Below, in pieces: positions 45,956-53,402 of a DNA stretch of 61,042 bases. A program made the position numbers and the translations under genes. This DNA is from a virus: positions 1 to 61,042 of IMG/VR virus record IMGVR_UViG_3300042377_000298, one strand, 5' to 3'. The first letter of the stretch is position 1; every line of letters starts with the position of its first letter. The notes beneath the pieces were generated by a model, which saw only the letters and a list, made by a program, of their open reading frames with translations, did no database searches and was not told the origin of the DNA.

Positions 45956-46233
45956 GATATTTCTTGATCAATTGGTGCTTGTCTTGCGTATAAAGTATCA
46001 CCATCTACCAAAACTGAATAATTACCAACATCTTTACTATCAGGCAACAATGGCAACTCAATAGTTACAACTCTTGCGCAATACAGTGAGGTGTTTGCTA
46101 TTTTAATAACTTCTTCATTAGCTTTTTCTGGCAATCCTGTTCTCCATGGATAACCAGTGTTGCTCATGTGCATTGTCCATATTGTTGATCCTCTTGGTCT
46201 GACGAAGATAAGGTGTATTTTTCTTAGTTGCAT
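45952..46233 (-). CDS. small protein, unknown
   Basis: 93 residues from the ATG at 46233; the ATG at 46257 would overlap the upstream gene by 34 bases. Mixed beta composition (RKIHLIFVRPRGSTIWTMHM; NYSVLVDGDTLYARQAP). Stop overlaps the paralogue-2 start (ATGA). Not recognised. Confidence 0.5.
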   Translation of the reverse strand: MQLRKIHLIFVRPRGSTIWTMHMSNTGYPWRTGLPEKANEEVIKIANTSLYCARVVTIELPLLPDSKDVGNYSVLVDGDTLYARQAPIDQEIS

Positions 46234-46445
46234 AAGTTTGGTGTGACTAGGTTCCATATTTCTTTTCTAAGTCTTCTTGATTTTGCTTCTGACTCTTCTA
46301 GCATTTCAGTGAATTTGATTAATGCGTTTGCTAATTTGCAATAATTGCTTGCTAATTCGCCAGCTTCTTCAGCATTTAGCAAAATGTCTTCAAAGCCATT
46401 ATTAATTTGTTTGTAAATGTTAATGATAATATCTTCACGATTCAT
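46224..46445 (-). CDS. small helical protein, unknown
   Basis: 73 residues, two or three helices (INIYKQINNGFEDILLNAEE; FTEMLEESEAKSRRLRKEI). Coupled by ATGA overlap to the TPRTD-type gene upstream. No known family. Confidence 0.5.
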   Translation of the reverse strand: MNREDIIINIYKQINNGFEDILLNAEEAGELASNYCKLANALIKFTEMLEESEAKSRRLRKEIWNLVTPNLCN

Positions 46446-46720
46446 AATTTATTCTTTCTTATACTGTGTTTTAACTCAATTAATTCATCTTCAAGTTGTT
46501 TGATTCTCTTGGTTTGGCTTGCAATTATTTCTTTAGCAAATTCGTCAGCAAAAAGCCTTTTGTTTTTTGGAATTGATTCGTTTAAGCGATCATATTTAGA
46601 CGCAATAGCATTAAGCTCGCGTTCTAATTCTCTGCATAAATCAAGAGTTATTGGCGCACTGCTCCAAGAATCTTGCCATGATTTGAAATAAGCATCTGTC
46701 CTAGGTGTGTCTTCAATCAT
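46442..46720 (-). CDS. TPRTD-type coiled-coil accessory protein
   Basis: 92 residues. Starts DTPRTDAYFKSW, followed by LCRELERELNAIASKYDRLN and a C-terminal coiled coil ending in basic residues. The TPRTD opening with an ERELN helix is a widespread short phage protein; its role is unknown. Three more genes of this style lie within 2 kb. Confidence 0.6.
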   Translation of the reverse strand: MIEDTPRTDAYFKSWQDSWSSAPITLDLCRELERELNAIASKYDRLNESIPKNKRLFADEFAKEIIASQTKRIKQLEDELIELKHSIRKNKL

Positions 46721-47036
46721 TTTTCTTCAGTTTGCAAGAAATAATTAATAGCTTTCCGTCTACTGATTTCACGTCTAGCCCATACATTTTCAGCACTACC
46801 TCCAGCGCGTCCCGTTGTTCTTTAAGCCTGATAAGGTTAGACCTGCACTCGGTCGCGTCATGGCCATCGAGTAACTCAGCTAGGCAGTTGTAGTCCTTTT
46901 GTGTTTCCATCAGCTCCTCTGTCGCATCGGCAAGCTCGAGTTCTAGATTTTTGCTTAAGCGTTTAGCGCATTGCAAATGCTCTAAATAACCGCTAAAGTG
47001 CTGCCATACGGAATCTGTTCTTGGTGTCTCGTTCAT
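46713..47036 (-). CDS. TPRTD-type coiled-coil accessory protein
   Basis: 107 residues, opening NETPRTDSVWQHFSG, then a coiled coil (RLSKNLELELADATEELMET) and a C-terminal beta part (LLIISCKLKKND). Overlaps the next gene by 8 bases. Paralogous in plan to 46442-46720. Confidence 0.6.
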   Translation of the reverse strand: MNETPRTDSVWQHFSGYLEHLQCAKRLSKNLELELADATEELMETQKDYNCLAELLDGHDATECRSNLIRLKEQRDALEVVLKMYGLDVKSVDGKLLIISCKLKKND

Positions 47037-47053
47037 TTTGTTTCGTTTGTTGG

Positions 47054-47326
47054 TTATTCAGAACATTCCGCATCAGGCAACTCTGGGCGTGCCTGTGCTT
47101 GGCTGTTCGGCTGAATAAATTCGTGCGGGAACTCCTCGCTGAATCCGTAGTGTTCCCTGAACTCTTCCCCCGTCATCGGATCGTTTTTTGCAGCCACCAA
47201 TCCGTCTGTGGCATCAACCGTTTTCAGGACATATCTGCGTTCCATCTTATTGCGGTCGATAGTGACCACAAAAGGCCACGGTGGTGCGCAACCTTCGGGC
47301 GCGTCGGAGTTGGTTTGTGTTTTCAT
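47054..47326 (-). CDS. small protein, unknown
   Basis: 90 residues from ATG 47326; a GTG at 47344 would extend it into a terminator hairpin. Acidic/proline-rich ends with a beta core (PPWPFVVTIDRNKMERRYVL) and MTGEEFREHYGFSEEF. The ATG lies 4 nt after a terminator T-run, so expression may depend on readthrough. Not recognised. Confidence 0.45.
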   Translation of the reverse strand: MKTQTNSDAPEGCAPPWPFVVTIDRNKMERRYVLKTVDATDGLVAAKNDPMTGEEFREHYGFSEEFPHEFIQPNSQAQARPELPDAECSE

Positions 47327-47329
47327 AGC

Positions 47330-47383
47330 AAAAAAGAACGCCACGAGACCTGTTGCGCGGGGGCAAGGAAGGTTTCTCGTGGC
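47330..47383 (-). terminator. intergenic terminator-like hairpin
   Basis: On the minus strand GCCACGAGA and TCTCGTGGC form a perfect 9-bp stem with an inner TTGC/GCAA pairing, followed by GTTC and T6. It stands between two minus-strand genes, only 4 nt before the ATG at 47326, so it may act as attenuator of the downstream TPRTD operon or simply as an operon end. Confidence 0.8.
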
Positions 47384-47453
47384 TAGGTAAGTATTTTAAC
47401 ATGGAAAATCAGCATTGCAAGCCTAACAATTTGCGCATTCCTCGCATACGTCA

Positions 47454-47639
47454 TCATTTTGTTCTGCTAATGTTTTCCAAGATAAAAAAAGCTAGCTTAT
47501 CTCTACCGTAAAAGCAATTATCGCAAAAACAGTTACTTCTTGGCAATGGCTTTTCTGATTCTTCCAAATAAAAAAGTGCGTTATTTGGATTTCTTTCATC
47601 ATACACGCAAAGATATGTTAGTATTTCTTCGATGTTCAT
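47454..47639 (-). CDS. small cysteine-containing protein, unknown
   Basis: 61 residues with EEILTYLCVYDERNP and NCFCDNCFYGRDKL, a C-x-C-x2-C cluster that may bind metal. Coupled by ATGA to the 51-residue gene upstream. Not recognised. Confidence 0.5.
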   Translation of the reverse strand: MNIEEILTYLCVYDERNPNNALFYLEESEKPLPRSNCFCDNCFYGRDKLAFFILENISRTK

Positions 47640-47791
47640 GCTTCATCCTCCTGTTCGCGTTCTCCCATGAAATCGTGCATCTGCTCGATCTTGTCCATTT
47701 TCATCTGCCATTCCCACTCGTCGTTCTCGCGGTTGAGTCGATCTGTTAGGTTTAGCATTGACACGGCATAATTTGCTTCTGGTTCGTTCAT
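47636..47791 (-). CDS. 51-residue acidic helical protein
   Basis: A short gene with ATG at 47791 and an ATGA overlap with the next gene. The product is a strongly charged helix (NLTDRLNRENDEWEWQMKMD, ending EREQEDEA). Composition matches the TPRTD neighbours. It starts 21 nt after copy B of the GNRA hairpin element. Confidence 0.55.
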   Translation of the reverse strand: MNEPEANYAVSMLNLTDRLNRENDEWEWQMKMDKIEQMHDFMGEREQEDEA

Positions 47792-47811
47792 AGTTGTTTT
47801 AGTTAAAGTTA

Positions 47812-47852
47812 GAACATGTCGATGCGCTCAACCTTTCGGTGAGCGATCTTTG
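47812..47852 (-). repeat. GNRA hairpin element, copy B
   Basis: Minus strand: GATC, GCTCACC-GAAA-GGTTGAGC, GCATCGACATGTTC. Against copy A (44498-44538), the two outer stem pairs A-T become G-C and C-G while both flanks are kept, and the loop GCAA becomes GAAA. It overlaps the last codons of the gene ending at 47828 and ends 21 nt before the next ATG (47791). Confidence 0.65.
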
Positions 47853-48085
47853 CTGGTCGCGTGGAAAGATTCTAGCGCGTCACGGATCAGTTCCGCTTTG
47901 CGTTTGCATGAGGTCAGGCAGATTCGATCTTGCCCCCGATGGTCGCCCACTTCCCATTCGTGCCACTTTTGCAGCGGGGCTAGATTTTTCAGCAGGTAGC
48001 CGGGCTGAGCGATGAAGAAACGCGAACAATGCACGGCATGAGCGGATTTCTTCTTCGTGGTTTTCGTGGCTTTTTTCGCGCTCAT
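47828..48085 (-). CDS. small basic protein, unknown
   Basis: 85 residues from the ATG at 48085, chosen because a longer frame to 48247 would run through the upstream gene. It opens with a lysine-rich stretch (SAKKATKTTKKKSAH), then HCSRFFIAQPG and LTSCKRKAELIRDALESFHA. The stop lies inside the GNRA hairpin. DNA binding plausible. Not recognised. Confidence 0.5.
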   Translation of the reverse strand: MSAKKATKTTKKKSAHAVHCSRFFIAQPGYLLKNLAPLQKWHEWEVGDHRGQDRICLTSCKRKAELIRDALESFHATSKDRSPKG

Positions 48086-48101
48086 GTCTGTGCTGTGTCG
48101 A

Positions 48102-48374
48102 TCATAAACAATCCTCCTCTGCAATCTCATCCATTGTTGGTAATTTGCCTTTTTTATCGCCAAACTCTGAAGCATACGCTTTTTCATTTTCCGTTTGAGG
48201 TAGTTCGCCGCAAAATTCGCATCGTTTTTCTTTGAATGATTTCGCAATCTCGGAAAGCTCGCGCTCTAGTTGCTTGGCGTGGTCTTCTAGCTCTATAATG
48301 TAATCGAGAGCATTTCTTTTGCGTTCTTGAGTCGGCTTTATAGCGTCCGTTCTCGGTGTCGGTGTGTCGTTCAT
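48102..48374 (-). CDS. TPRTD-type protein with CxxC
   Basis: 90 residues from ATG 48374 (ATGA overlap with upstream stop). NDTPTPRTDAIKPTQ, then a coiled coil (LEDHAKQLERELSEIAKSF) and RCEFCGELP, a single CxxC. Member of the same accessory set as 46442 and 46713. Confidence 0.6.
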   Translation of the reverse strand: MNDTPTPRTDAIKPTQERKRNALDYIIELEDHAKQLERELSEIAKSFKEKRCEFCGELPQTENEKAYASEFGDKKGKLPTMDEIAEEDCL

Positions 48375-48622
48375 AGTTCGTTCGGGGTTGTTATTTCCCA
48401 AGGCAGCAGCGTTTCATCAGCTTTTTCTAGGGTGTCGCATGATAGGTCGCGGTATTTCTCGGCTAGGCGACGCGCTTCGTCCCGCTGCTCGGTGACGGCG
48501 GTAAGCTCGCGTTCTAGGAATTGCCTTTTATCATCAAGTTCTATCCACGCTTTACGCAGTCCTCTTGATTCAGATCTTTCGGCATTTATCGCACCGTGGT
48601 CTGGGTCGTTACATTCATTCAT
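48371..48622 (-). CDS. coiled-coil accessory protein
   Basis: 83 residues; NECNDPDHGAINAERSES replaces the TPRTD start, then WIELDDKRQFLERELTAVTE and EARRLAEKYRDL form a coiled coil. Layout as in its neighbours. Unknown function. Confidence 0.55.
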   Translation of the reverse strand: MNECNDPDHGAINAERSESRGLRKAWIELDDKRQFLERELTAVTEQRDEARRLAEKYRDLSCDTLEKADETLLPWEITTPNEL

Positions 48623-48726
48623 AGTTCGTTTTAGTTTGTTAGATATTTATTTTTTGATTGGAAAATTCGCCCTGTCGTGATTCTCTGGGCTAGAGTGTTT
48701 TTAACCGTCATGACTCGGTGCTGGAG

Positions 48727-48969
48727 TTATGTGCGACTTCTGAAGAATCGCGTATTGTAGCTGTTTCCTGGCTTCGCCTCGCGGAACTCTACGCCTTCCA
48801 TTAGACTACTTCCATGATCCGATTCGACTTTTGCTCTTGAAAGCCATAAGTCTCTCTTGAATCCTACAGAAGATACTAGGTACTTCTGCTCATCTGCATT
48901 GAAGCCTACTATTTTTTTATCGTAGTAGACTGTTCCTATTTCTAGCGGTGTATCGTCAAATATGCTCAT
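48727..48969 (-). CDS. small protein, unknown
   Basis: 80 residues with a beta-rich core (LEIGTVYYDKKIVGFNADEQ) and basic end. No family recognised. The 104 bp between it and 48622 show no gene or strong structure. Confidence 0.45.
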   Translation of the reverse strand: MSIFDDTPLEIGTVYYDKKIVGFNADEQKYLVSSVGFKRDLWLSRAKVESDHGSSLMEGVEFREAKPGNSYNTRFFRSRT

Positions 48970-49001
48970 GGTCGTGCGTTGGTTAATTCTATAGCATTGT
49001 T

Positions 49002-49211
49002 TTAGATGTTGTCATATACAGAAAACCATTTATCAGGAAAATCACAAGGTTCACTACAGTATTTACAGTTTGGACATGTGATTTCTTCCGCATACATTTT
49101 GTGTAGTAGTGTGAATCCGCAATTGCCGCAGGTTACCATGTTGACACTTTCTAGTTTGTTAATTGCTTTTACTAAGCACAGCTGTTCGTCTACTAATAAG
49201 TTTGTTTTCAT
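49002..49211 (-). CDS. small zinc-ribbon protein
   Basis: 69 residues. VTCGNCGFTLLHK and TCPNCKYCSEPCDFPDKWF provide two CxxC knuckles for one zinc, ending in CDFPD, a pattern I recall from small phage proteins. Function unknown, possibly nucleic-acid or protein binding. Confidence 0.65.
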   Translation of the reverse strand: MKTNLLVDEQLCLVKAINKLESVNMVTCGNCGFTLLHKMYAEEITCPNCKYCSEPCDFPDKWFSVYDNI

Positions 49212-49255
49212 AGTTTGTTTTTGCCTAGGCTCAGCGTCTTTGCCTGTTCGTACAC

Positions 49256-49287
49256 AAAAAAAGGGAGAGACGGACTAGCCGCCTCCC
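49256..49287 (-). terminator. Rho-independent terminator
   Basis: On the minus strand GGGAG-CGG pairs with CCG-CTCCC (small internal loop, loop CTAGT), followed by seven T. It closes the 49310-49705 transcript and separates it from the zinc-ribbon gene. Confidence 0.8.
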
Positions 49288-49309
49288 CCAAACACTACAC
49301 ACGGAAAGT

Positions 49310-49705
49310 TTATGGTAGGTCTTCTGTTGCTGGAGCGCCACCTTGACCGATGGCTTTTAGATACAATGCAGATGCAATAAGCTCTTCATAAGCTTCATTG
49401 TCCATGATCTCCATCGTTGCGATATGGCGTGGTGGCATACAGCCTGACGAACGACCACCTCCCGGCAGTGCTTTGTCCCATGCGCGAAGCACAGTGACTT
49501 TGCCAAGCGCGCAAGCAACGTCTAGCGGCAGTCCTGTCGTGGTGATTGATTCACCAGATCGGGCTGCAATCTGTAGCTCTACTTGTGTTGGTGTTGTCAG
49601 TCCGAAGACTACCTTAGCACCAGCAATCGCGCTAGGCATAATGTTTTTTAGCACGTTGAATTCAGCTTCATCACGGCAATGGATTAGTTTGTTTACGTTT
49701 GACAT
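49310..49705 (-). CDS. unknown protein
   Basis: 131 residues from the ATG at 49705; a longer in-frame reading from 49783 lacks support. It starts SNVNKLIHCRDEAEFNVLKN, is rich in Gly/Ala/Thr in the middle (LPLDVACALGKVTVL) and ends with a helix. No motif recognised. It and the 517-residue gene upstream are the last genes before the TerS divergence. Confidence 0.5.
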   Translation of the reverse strand: MSNVNKLIHCRDEAEFNVLKNIMPSAIAGAKVVFGLTTPTQVELQIAARSGESITTTGLPLDVACALGKVTVLRAWDKALPGGGRSSGCMPPRHIATMEIMDNEAYEELIASALYLKAIGQGGAPATEDLP

Positions 49706-49796
49706 ATTTGTATTTAGTTTAGTTTGTTGAGTAGCGTGTATTTGACGGAATACGCAACCTCCGTTGTAATTAACACTTATCAATTACATAACCACC

Positions 49797-51350
49797 TCAT
49801 GCGAAGCTTTCTTTTCGCTTTGCAATCTTTAACGCTTTTGGCAACGAACCAGTCAGTGTCATGGCTGATACGATTGCGTCCAGTTTTGGATAGTCGCGCA
49901 GGCTAAACTGTTTTGGTTGCTTAGCTGGTGCTACTCCACGTTGACCTAGTGCATTTACGCATTGGCTACTAGGCTTAGCCCATATGTGTGATATGGTTTT
50001 GCTTGGGATTGCTGGACTAGTTATCGGCTCTGAGAACTTCTGAACTGGGGGAACATACAGTGTGCTTTCCAAGAATTTAGTCTGGCTAAACGGATTTGGT
50101 GCTGGCATGAAATACTTTTCATACGTTGTGGTAACGCCCATGATGTTTGTAGTGACATTGCGCGTTGAACCCTTCATCTGGAACAAAGGCTTTTCTTTTA
50201 CCTCTGTATAGCAATACGCTTGAGTGTCTTCCAACGCATCGTATTGCTCGTTGTGCATCATACGTGCTACGTAGAACGCTTTTTCGATGTTTCCGTCATA
50301 TTTCTTGACGAGACGCATTGCTGTTTGCTCTACGCGCTGATCAATGATGTCATGGTAGTCTTGTGACTGATATGTTGGAGAACCTGACATGAAGTCAATT
50401 AGGTCACCATTTTCAGCAGCTAACTCCATCACCAACATTTCTGTCGGGGACATGGTTTCTGTGTCTAGTTTGTCAGACATGGCTTCTACCATCATCTGAG
50501 CCTGATGATCACCATCGAACTCGTAACAGTATTGCAGCGAGTGCTCTGAGTCATCCTCTTCGATTATACCCTTGATTAAGGCATACTCTACTTCTGACAC
50601 AGAATTGGATGGATGGTTTGCGTCCGTAGATTTCACAGTGCCTTCCATTGTTACATGGAAAGACGCTGGTGTTATCTTAGGGTCGCGCATCATTGTTATG
50701 AGGACAATCCATTGATTTCCAACACGCATTGCTGTTGATGTCGCAATAAGGTCTGTATCACCAACAATCTGTTGTGCAACACGATTGAAGTCACCACCAA
50801 TTGATCTTCCAAGGCGCGTAGCAACGGATTGCAATGCACTGTTTGGATTGTTGTGCATGATTGGAGAGTATTTCCCATCCTGTGCTCCAAGGTCAACTCT
50901 GATCGAGCCGTGCTTGAAGATGTAACGTGCGGGGCGATGATAAACCGTATTGTTTACCAAGCCACTACGTGTAACTGGACGCTCATATGGAGGCCATAAG
51001 CAAGTTTCTAAGTCATTCCACTTGCCATTAACTTTAGAGCTAACGGTGATGGATTGATGCGACTTACGCAGATTAGCCGCTTTCCATTTCTCTAGCGATT
51101 TGTGCGAAGCAATCACACCAAACACTATGGATATGGCAATCTGTGGATGGTAAGGCTCTTGTGAGGCAACCTCCATTAACTGGCGGCGAACTCGTGATGG
51201 GACACCACCAAACTCCTTAACTATCCACTTCCGCGCATAGCTAGGTAGAAGCCCTGTTTTAAGGTGGGCGTATTCCTGTTCGCTGATTAAGTTTTGATCA
51301 TGTAGGCCAGCGAAACCCGCATAATTTTCTGTATCGTGTTGTGTATTCAT
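49797..51350 (-). CDS. 517-residue protein, unknown
   Basis: A large gene with no recognised domain. The N-terminal third is helical (LHDQNLISEQEYAHLKTGLL; GGVPSRVRRQLMEVA), the middle mixed, and residues about 290-350 acidic helical. The C-terminus has basic and proline-containing pieces (KPSSQCVNALGQRG). It contains a 15-nt version of the palindrome (50076). It is divergent from the TerS candidate, sharing a 73-bp promoter gap. A replication, transcription or host-takeover role is possible, none is shown. Confidence 0.55.
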   Translation of the reverse strand: MNTQHDTENYAGFAGLHDQNLISEQEYAHLKTGLLPSYARKWIVKEFGGVPSRVRRQLMEVASQEPYHPQIAISIVFGVIASHKSLEKWKAANLRKSHQSITVSSKVNGKWNDLETCLWPPYERPVTRSGLVNNTVYHRPARYIFKHGSIRVDLGAQDGKYSPIMHNNPNSALQSVATRLGRSIGGDFNRVAQQIVGDTDLIATSTAMRVGNQWIVLITMMRDPKITPASFHVTMEGTVKSTDANHPSNSVSEVEYALIKGIIEEDDSEHSLQYCYEFDGDHQAQMMVEAMSDKLDTETMSPTEMLVMELAAENGDLIDFMSGSPTYQSQDYHDIIDQRVEQTAMRLVKKYDGNIEKAFYVARMMHNEQYDALEDTQAYCYTEVKEKPLFQMKGSTRNVTTNIMGVTTTYEKYFMPAPNPFSQTKFLESTLYVPPVQKFSEPITSPAIPSKTISHIWAKPSSQCVNALGQRGVAPAKQPKQFSLRDYPKLDAIVSAMTLTGSLPKALKIAKRKESFA

Positions 51351-51423
51351 AGTATGTAATGCTAATTTAACCTATAGCGAAGCTTCTTCTTGACAACCAT
51401 TGCCAATTTAGTAAGCTAACGCT

Positions 51424-51906
51424 ATGGGAGATTCTATTCAGCCTGTCCGTAAGGGACGACCACCAAAGATCGCAGATCAAGTTTGGTTGGAAATTGAAGA
51501 AAGGTTTATATCTGGTGACAGTTCTTTGAAAGACTTAGCCATTGAGTTCGGGCTTAAGTATCAAACTGTCTTGTCACGAAGCAAAGATAAACGCTGGCTT
51601 AGTGCTCAACGTGTGTCTCGTGCATTAACCCGCACTGATTTACCCCCAACTGATACAGCAAAGCAAATCGCAGATAAATGGGCGGCGAGAAAAGAAGAGT
51701 TTAGAGAGAAGTTATACAAAGGAACAACTAGAGCATTAGACTCATTCTGGCTCATGTCTCCTATCCCTCAGGACTTTGCGGAGGCGGAGAAAGCTATGAA
51801 GATGCTTGATAAAGCCATCAACCCTGAAGAAGGTAAGTCAGATGGTTCTATCAACCTCAGCATTCTTACCAATGGCTTCAACCCAACACCAATCATTGAT
51901 GTTTAG
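51424..51906 (+). CDS. terminase small subunit candidate
   Basis: 160 residues. KGRPPKIADQVWLEIEERFI and SLKDLAIEFGLKYQTVLSRS form a helix-turn-helix with basic recognition helix, as in DNA-recognising small terminases, followed by a helical middle and an end without cysteine. A TTGACA at 51390-51395 stands upstream without a good -10. It lies 2.8 kb from TerL on the same strand, with minus-strand genes and a structured stretch between, an unusual split. A phage transcription regulator is the main alternative. Confidence 0.6.
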   Translation: MGDSIQPVRKGRPPKIADQVWLEIEERFISGDSSLKDLAIEFGLKYQTVLSRSKDKRWLSAQRVSRALTRTDLPPTDTAKQIADKWAARKEEFREKLYKGTTRALDSFWLMSPIPQDFAEAEKAMKMLDKAINPEEGKSDGSINLSILTNGFNPTPIIDV

Positions 51907-52542
51907 CCAAGTTTAGCGTAGCATTGATTATGGCTATTAAGCTGATATGCTCAATAAAGGCAAAGAAACAGCTAAAATACGCCTAAACAGAGCACACAAT
52001 GGCACTTTCTAGCCCACTTTGACCACTGACTAGGGTGGAGACAGCGGAAACGTGTTACCCCCTGCTTAAATCGGCTTGTAGGAGCACTGTGGGCATGGAT
52101 GTTTAGATGGGATTGCCCTAGGTATTTGCCTGAATGTGGTGATGATGTGTGGTTTATTGGGGGAATAGCAGTACAGATCAACCAAACACTGGTTTATTGC
52201 AGTAGCAAGGGATTTTGTGTTTACGCCCCGTGTGGAGACAAGTCTTGCTGTACTGTTGCCTTAGATTATTGTTGTTACATTGTATTCTTATTAATGAAGA
52301 CAAGTATCCTTACAACCTCCCTAGTGCGTTCCGAATGAAAAGCATTATCTACTCGGAACTTTCTACGTCCATTAAAGAACGACACCTTAGGAGTCAACCT
52401 CCTGCCAGCTTGTTTAGTCTCCCGCTGACACCCGTTAGCCGCTTTCCAGCTGTTCAGGTCTAGTTGAGAGTGTGGAAGATTCACGTCTTCTCGCGTAGCC
52501 CTCTCTTTTATACTGTGATCGGGGAGCGAACAGTGGGCAATG

Positions 52543-52634
52543 AAAAACCCGTCCGAGATACTACCTTCGAACGGGCTTTCCAACCATGAAACACAAGCAC
52601 GGAAATCTTTGTTATACGGTAGTATCGCAAGAAC
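52543..52634 (-). ncRNA. candidate short RNA with pseudoknot and terminator
   Basis: Minus strand, 5' to 3': GATACTACC (52626-52618), 42 nt, CCCGTTCGA (52575-52567), loop AGGTAGTATC, TCGGACGGG (52556-52548), TTTTT. The last hairpin is a 9-bp Rho-independent terminator, and its loop is fully complementary (9 bp) to the first segment, so pseudoknot or alternative pairing is built in. A promoter-like TTGACA-15-ATTAAT lies directly upstream. It may be a small RNA or an attenuator whose loop pairing changes termination. Confidence 0.5.
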
Positions 52635-52643
52635 GAGCAACGA

Positions 52644-52669
52644 TTAATGCATTAATAGTAACTTGTCAA
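52644..52669 (-). promoter_or_regulatory. promoter-like sequence for the 52.6-kb RNA
   Basis: Minus strand TTGACA (52669-52664), 15-nt spacer, ATTAAT (4 of 6 to TATAAT; 52648-52643), or TAATCG at 17 nt. The expected start near 52634 precedes the GATACTACC segment of the RNA. Confidence 0.5.
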
Positions 52670-52841
52670 CATTTATTTTCTTTGCCTGTTGCATTACCAC
52701 CAAGGGCACTATTAGTGACCTGTCTTTGCCTGCTGATCCTGTGCTGTTAGAGAATTGGATAAGTTAAGTTGTTCTCTGTAATGCGCTTTGCACCCAGACC
52801 TAAGCCCACAAGGTTGTTACGCCCTGTGAGCTACGGTCTGA

Positions 52842-53036
52842 TTACAACTCTACATTACGGAGAGGAACAGTCATGTCACCCCAGCGACTGAAGAGCCTGA
52901 AGAGTGTAGACTTCCTGTGTTGCGATGGAACTTTGAGCAATGTGATAGGCTCAGACTTAGGCTTACGCCCTTGTAGGTATTCCATTGCCGCCAACTGACC
53001 CACTGCACGCAGGTTTCTTTCTTGTTTATTATTCAT
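52842..53036 (-). CDS. small basic protein, unknown
   Basis: 64 residues; NNKQERNLRAVGQLAAMEYL helix, then LLKVPSQHRKSTLFRLFSRW, strongly basic. It would lie upstream of the 52.6-kb terminator. A 15-nt palindrome copy stands 77 nt before its ATG. Not recognised. Confidence 0.45.
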   Translation of the reverse strand: MNNKQERNLRAVGQLAAMEYLQGRKPKSEPITLLKVPSQHRKSTLFRLFSRWGDMTVPLRNVEL

Positions 53037-53112
53037 ATTCTTTATTCCTTAACCTCCTTGAACGGAAGGAGTAACCGAGTGTTGCCGTGTTGACACCACC
53101 ATTGCTGTCCAC

Positions 53113-53127
53113 TTTAGTCTGGCTAAA
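53113..53127. repeat. TTTAG-N5-CTAAA palindrome (core TCTGG)
   Basis: TTTAGTCTGGCTAAA in the gap between two minus-strand genes, preceded by GTTGACA; the 15-nt form also occurs inside the gene at 49797 (50076-50090, same core). Confidence 0.55.
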
Positions 53128-53147
53128 ATGAACAGTGTATGGAAGCA

Positions 53148-53387
53148 TTAAACCTCTTGATACAGCTCAAGGAACTTATCAAGAGAGTGCGTCACAGTCG
53201 CCCCAGTGCTCTCGTTAAAGCACAGGACAACCCAATGTAGGGTGGCATTCACAATCCTCCCTCGTCTCGCCGTCAGCTTAGATACCCATAAGGAACCAAT
53301 GCTTGGCGTATCAATTAATGGTTGATCAACCTGCTTGTTTATAATCTCAAGCATTCTCTCAACCCAGTCATCATCAGTGTAATCCAT
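53148..53387 (-). CDS. small protein, unknown
   Basis: 79 residues from the ATG at 53387; a TTG at 53411 would place the start inside the palindrome at 53403. Acidic helical start (DYTDDDWVERMLEIINKQ) and beta-rich rest (SLWVSKLTARRGRIVNATLH). Not recognised. Confidence 0.5.
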   Translation of the reverse strand: MDYTDDDWVERMLEIINKQVDQPLIDTPSIGSLWVSKLTARRGRIVNATLHWVVLCFNESTGATVTHSLDKFLELYQEV

Positions 53388-53402
53388 AGTTAAATACTCT
53401 GT

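Larger units (their letters stand above)
51907..52841. other. gene-free structured stretch downstream of TerS
   Basis: 935 bp without a credible gene; short frames on both strands lack protein-like composition, starts and context. Many inverted repeats occur: GTTCCGA/TCGGAAC (52328-52359, perfect 7 bp), AGGAG/CTCCT (52391-52405), GAAGA/TCTTC (about 52480-52495) and the pseudoknot unit at 52543-52634. The minus strand is favoured for the 52.6-kb unit by a T-run, a promoter-like upstream sequence and a G-T wobble that would be A-C on the other strand. An 11-mer (minus strand GACCTGAACAG, 52450-52460) also occurs in the large RNA at 44355-44365. Whether this is one long RNA, or an sRNA plus a leader, is open. 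Confidence 0.45.

Noticed and set aside
52099-52463. Plus-strand overlapping frames of about 80 codons
   Set aside because: Two frames overlap each other, have Cys-rich random composition and no start context.
52275-52640. Minus-strand frame of 121 codons
   Set aside because: It would contain the terminator hairpin and T-run at 52543-52575 and lies in a stretch full of inverted repeats.
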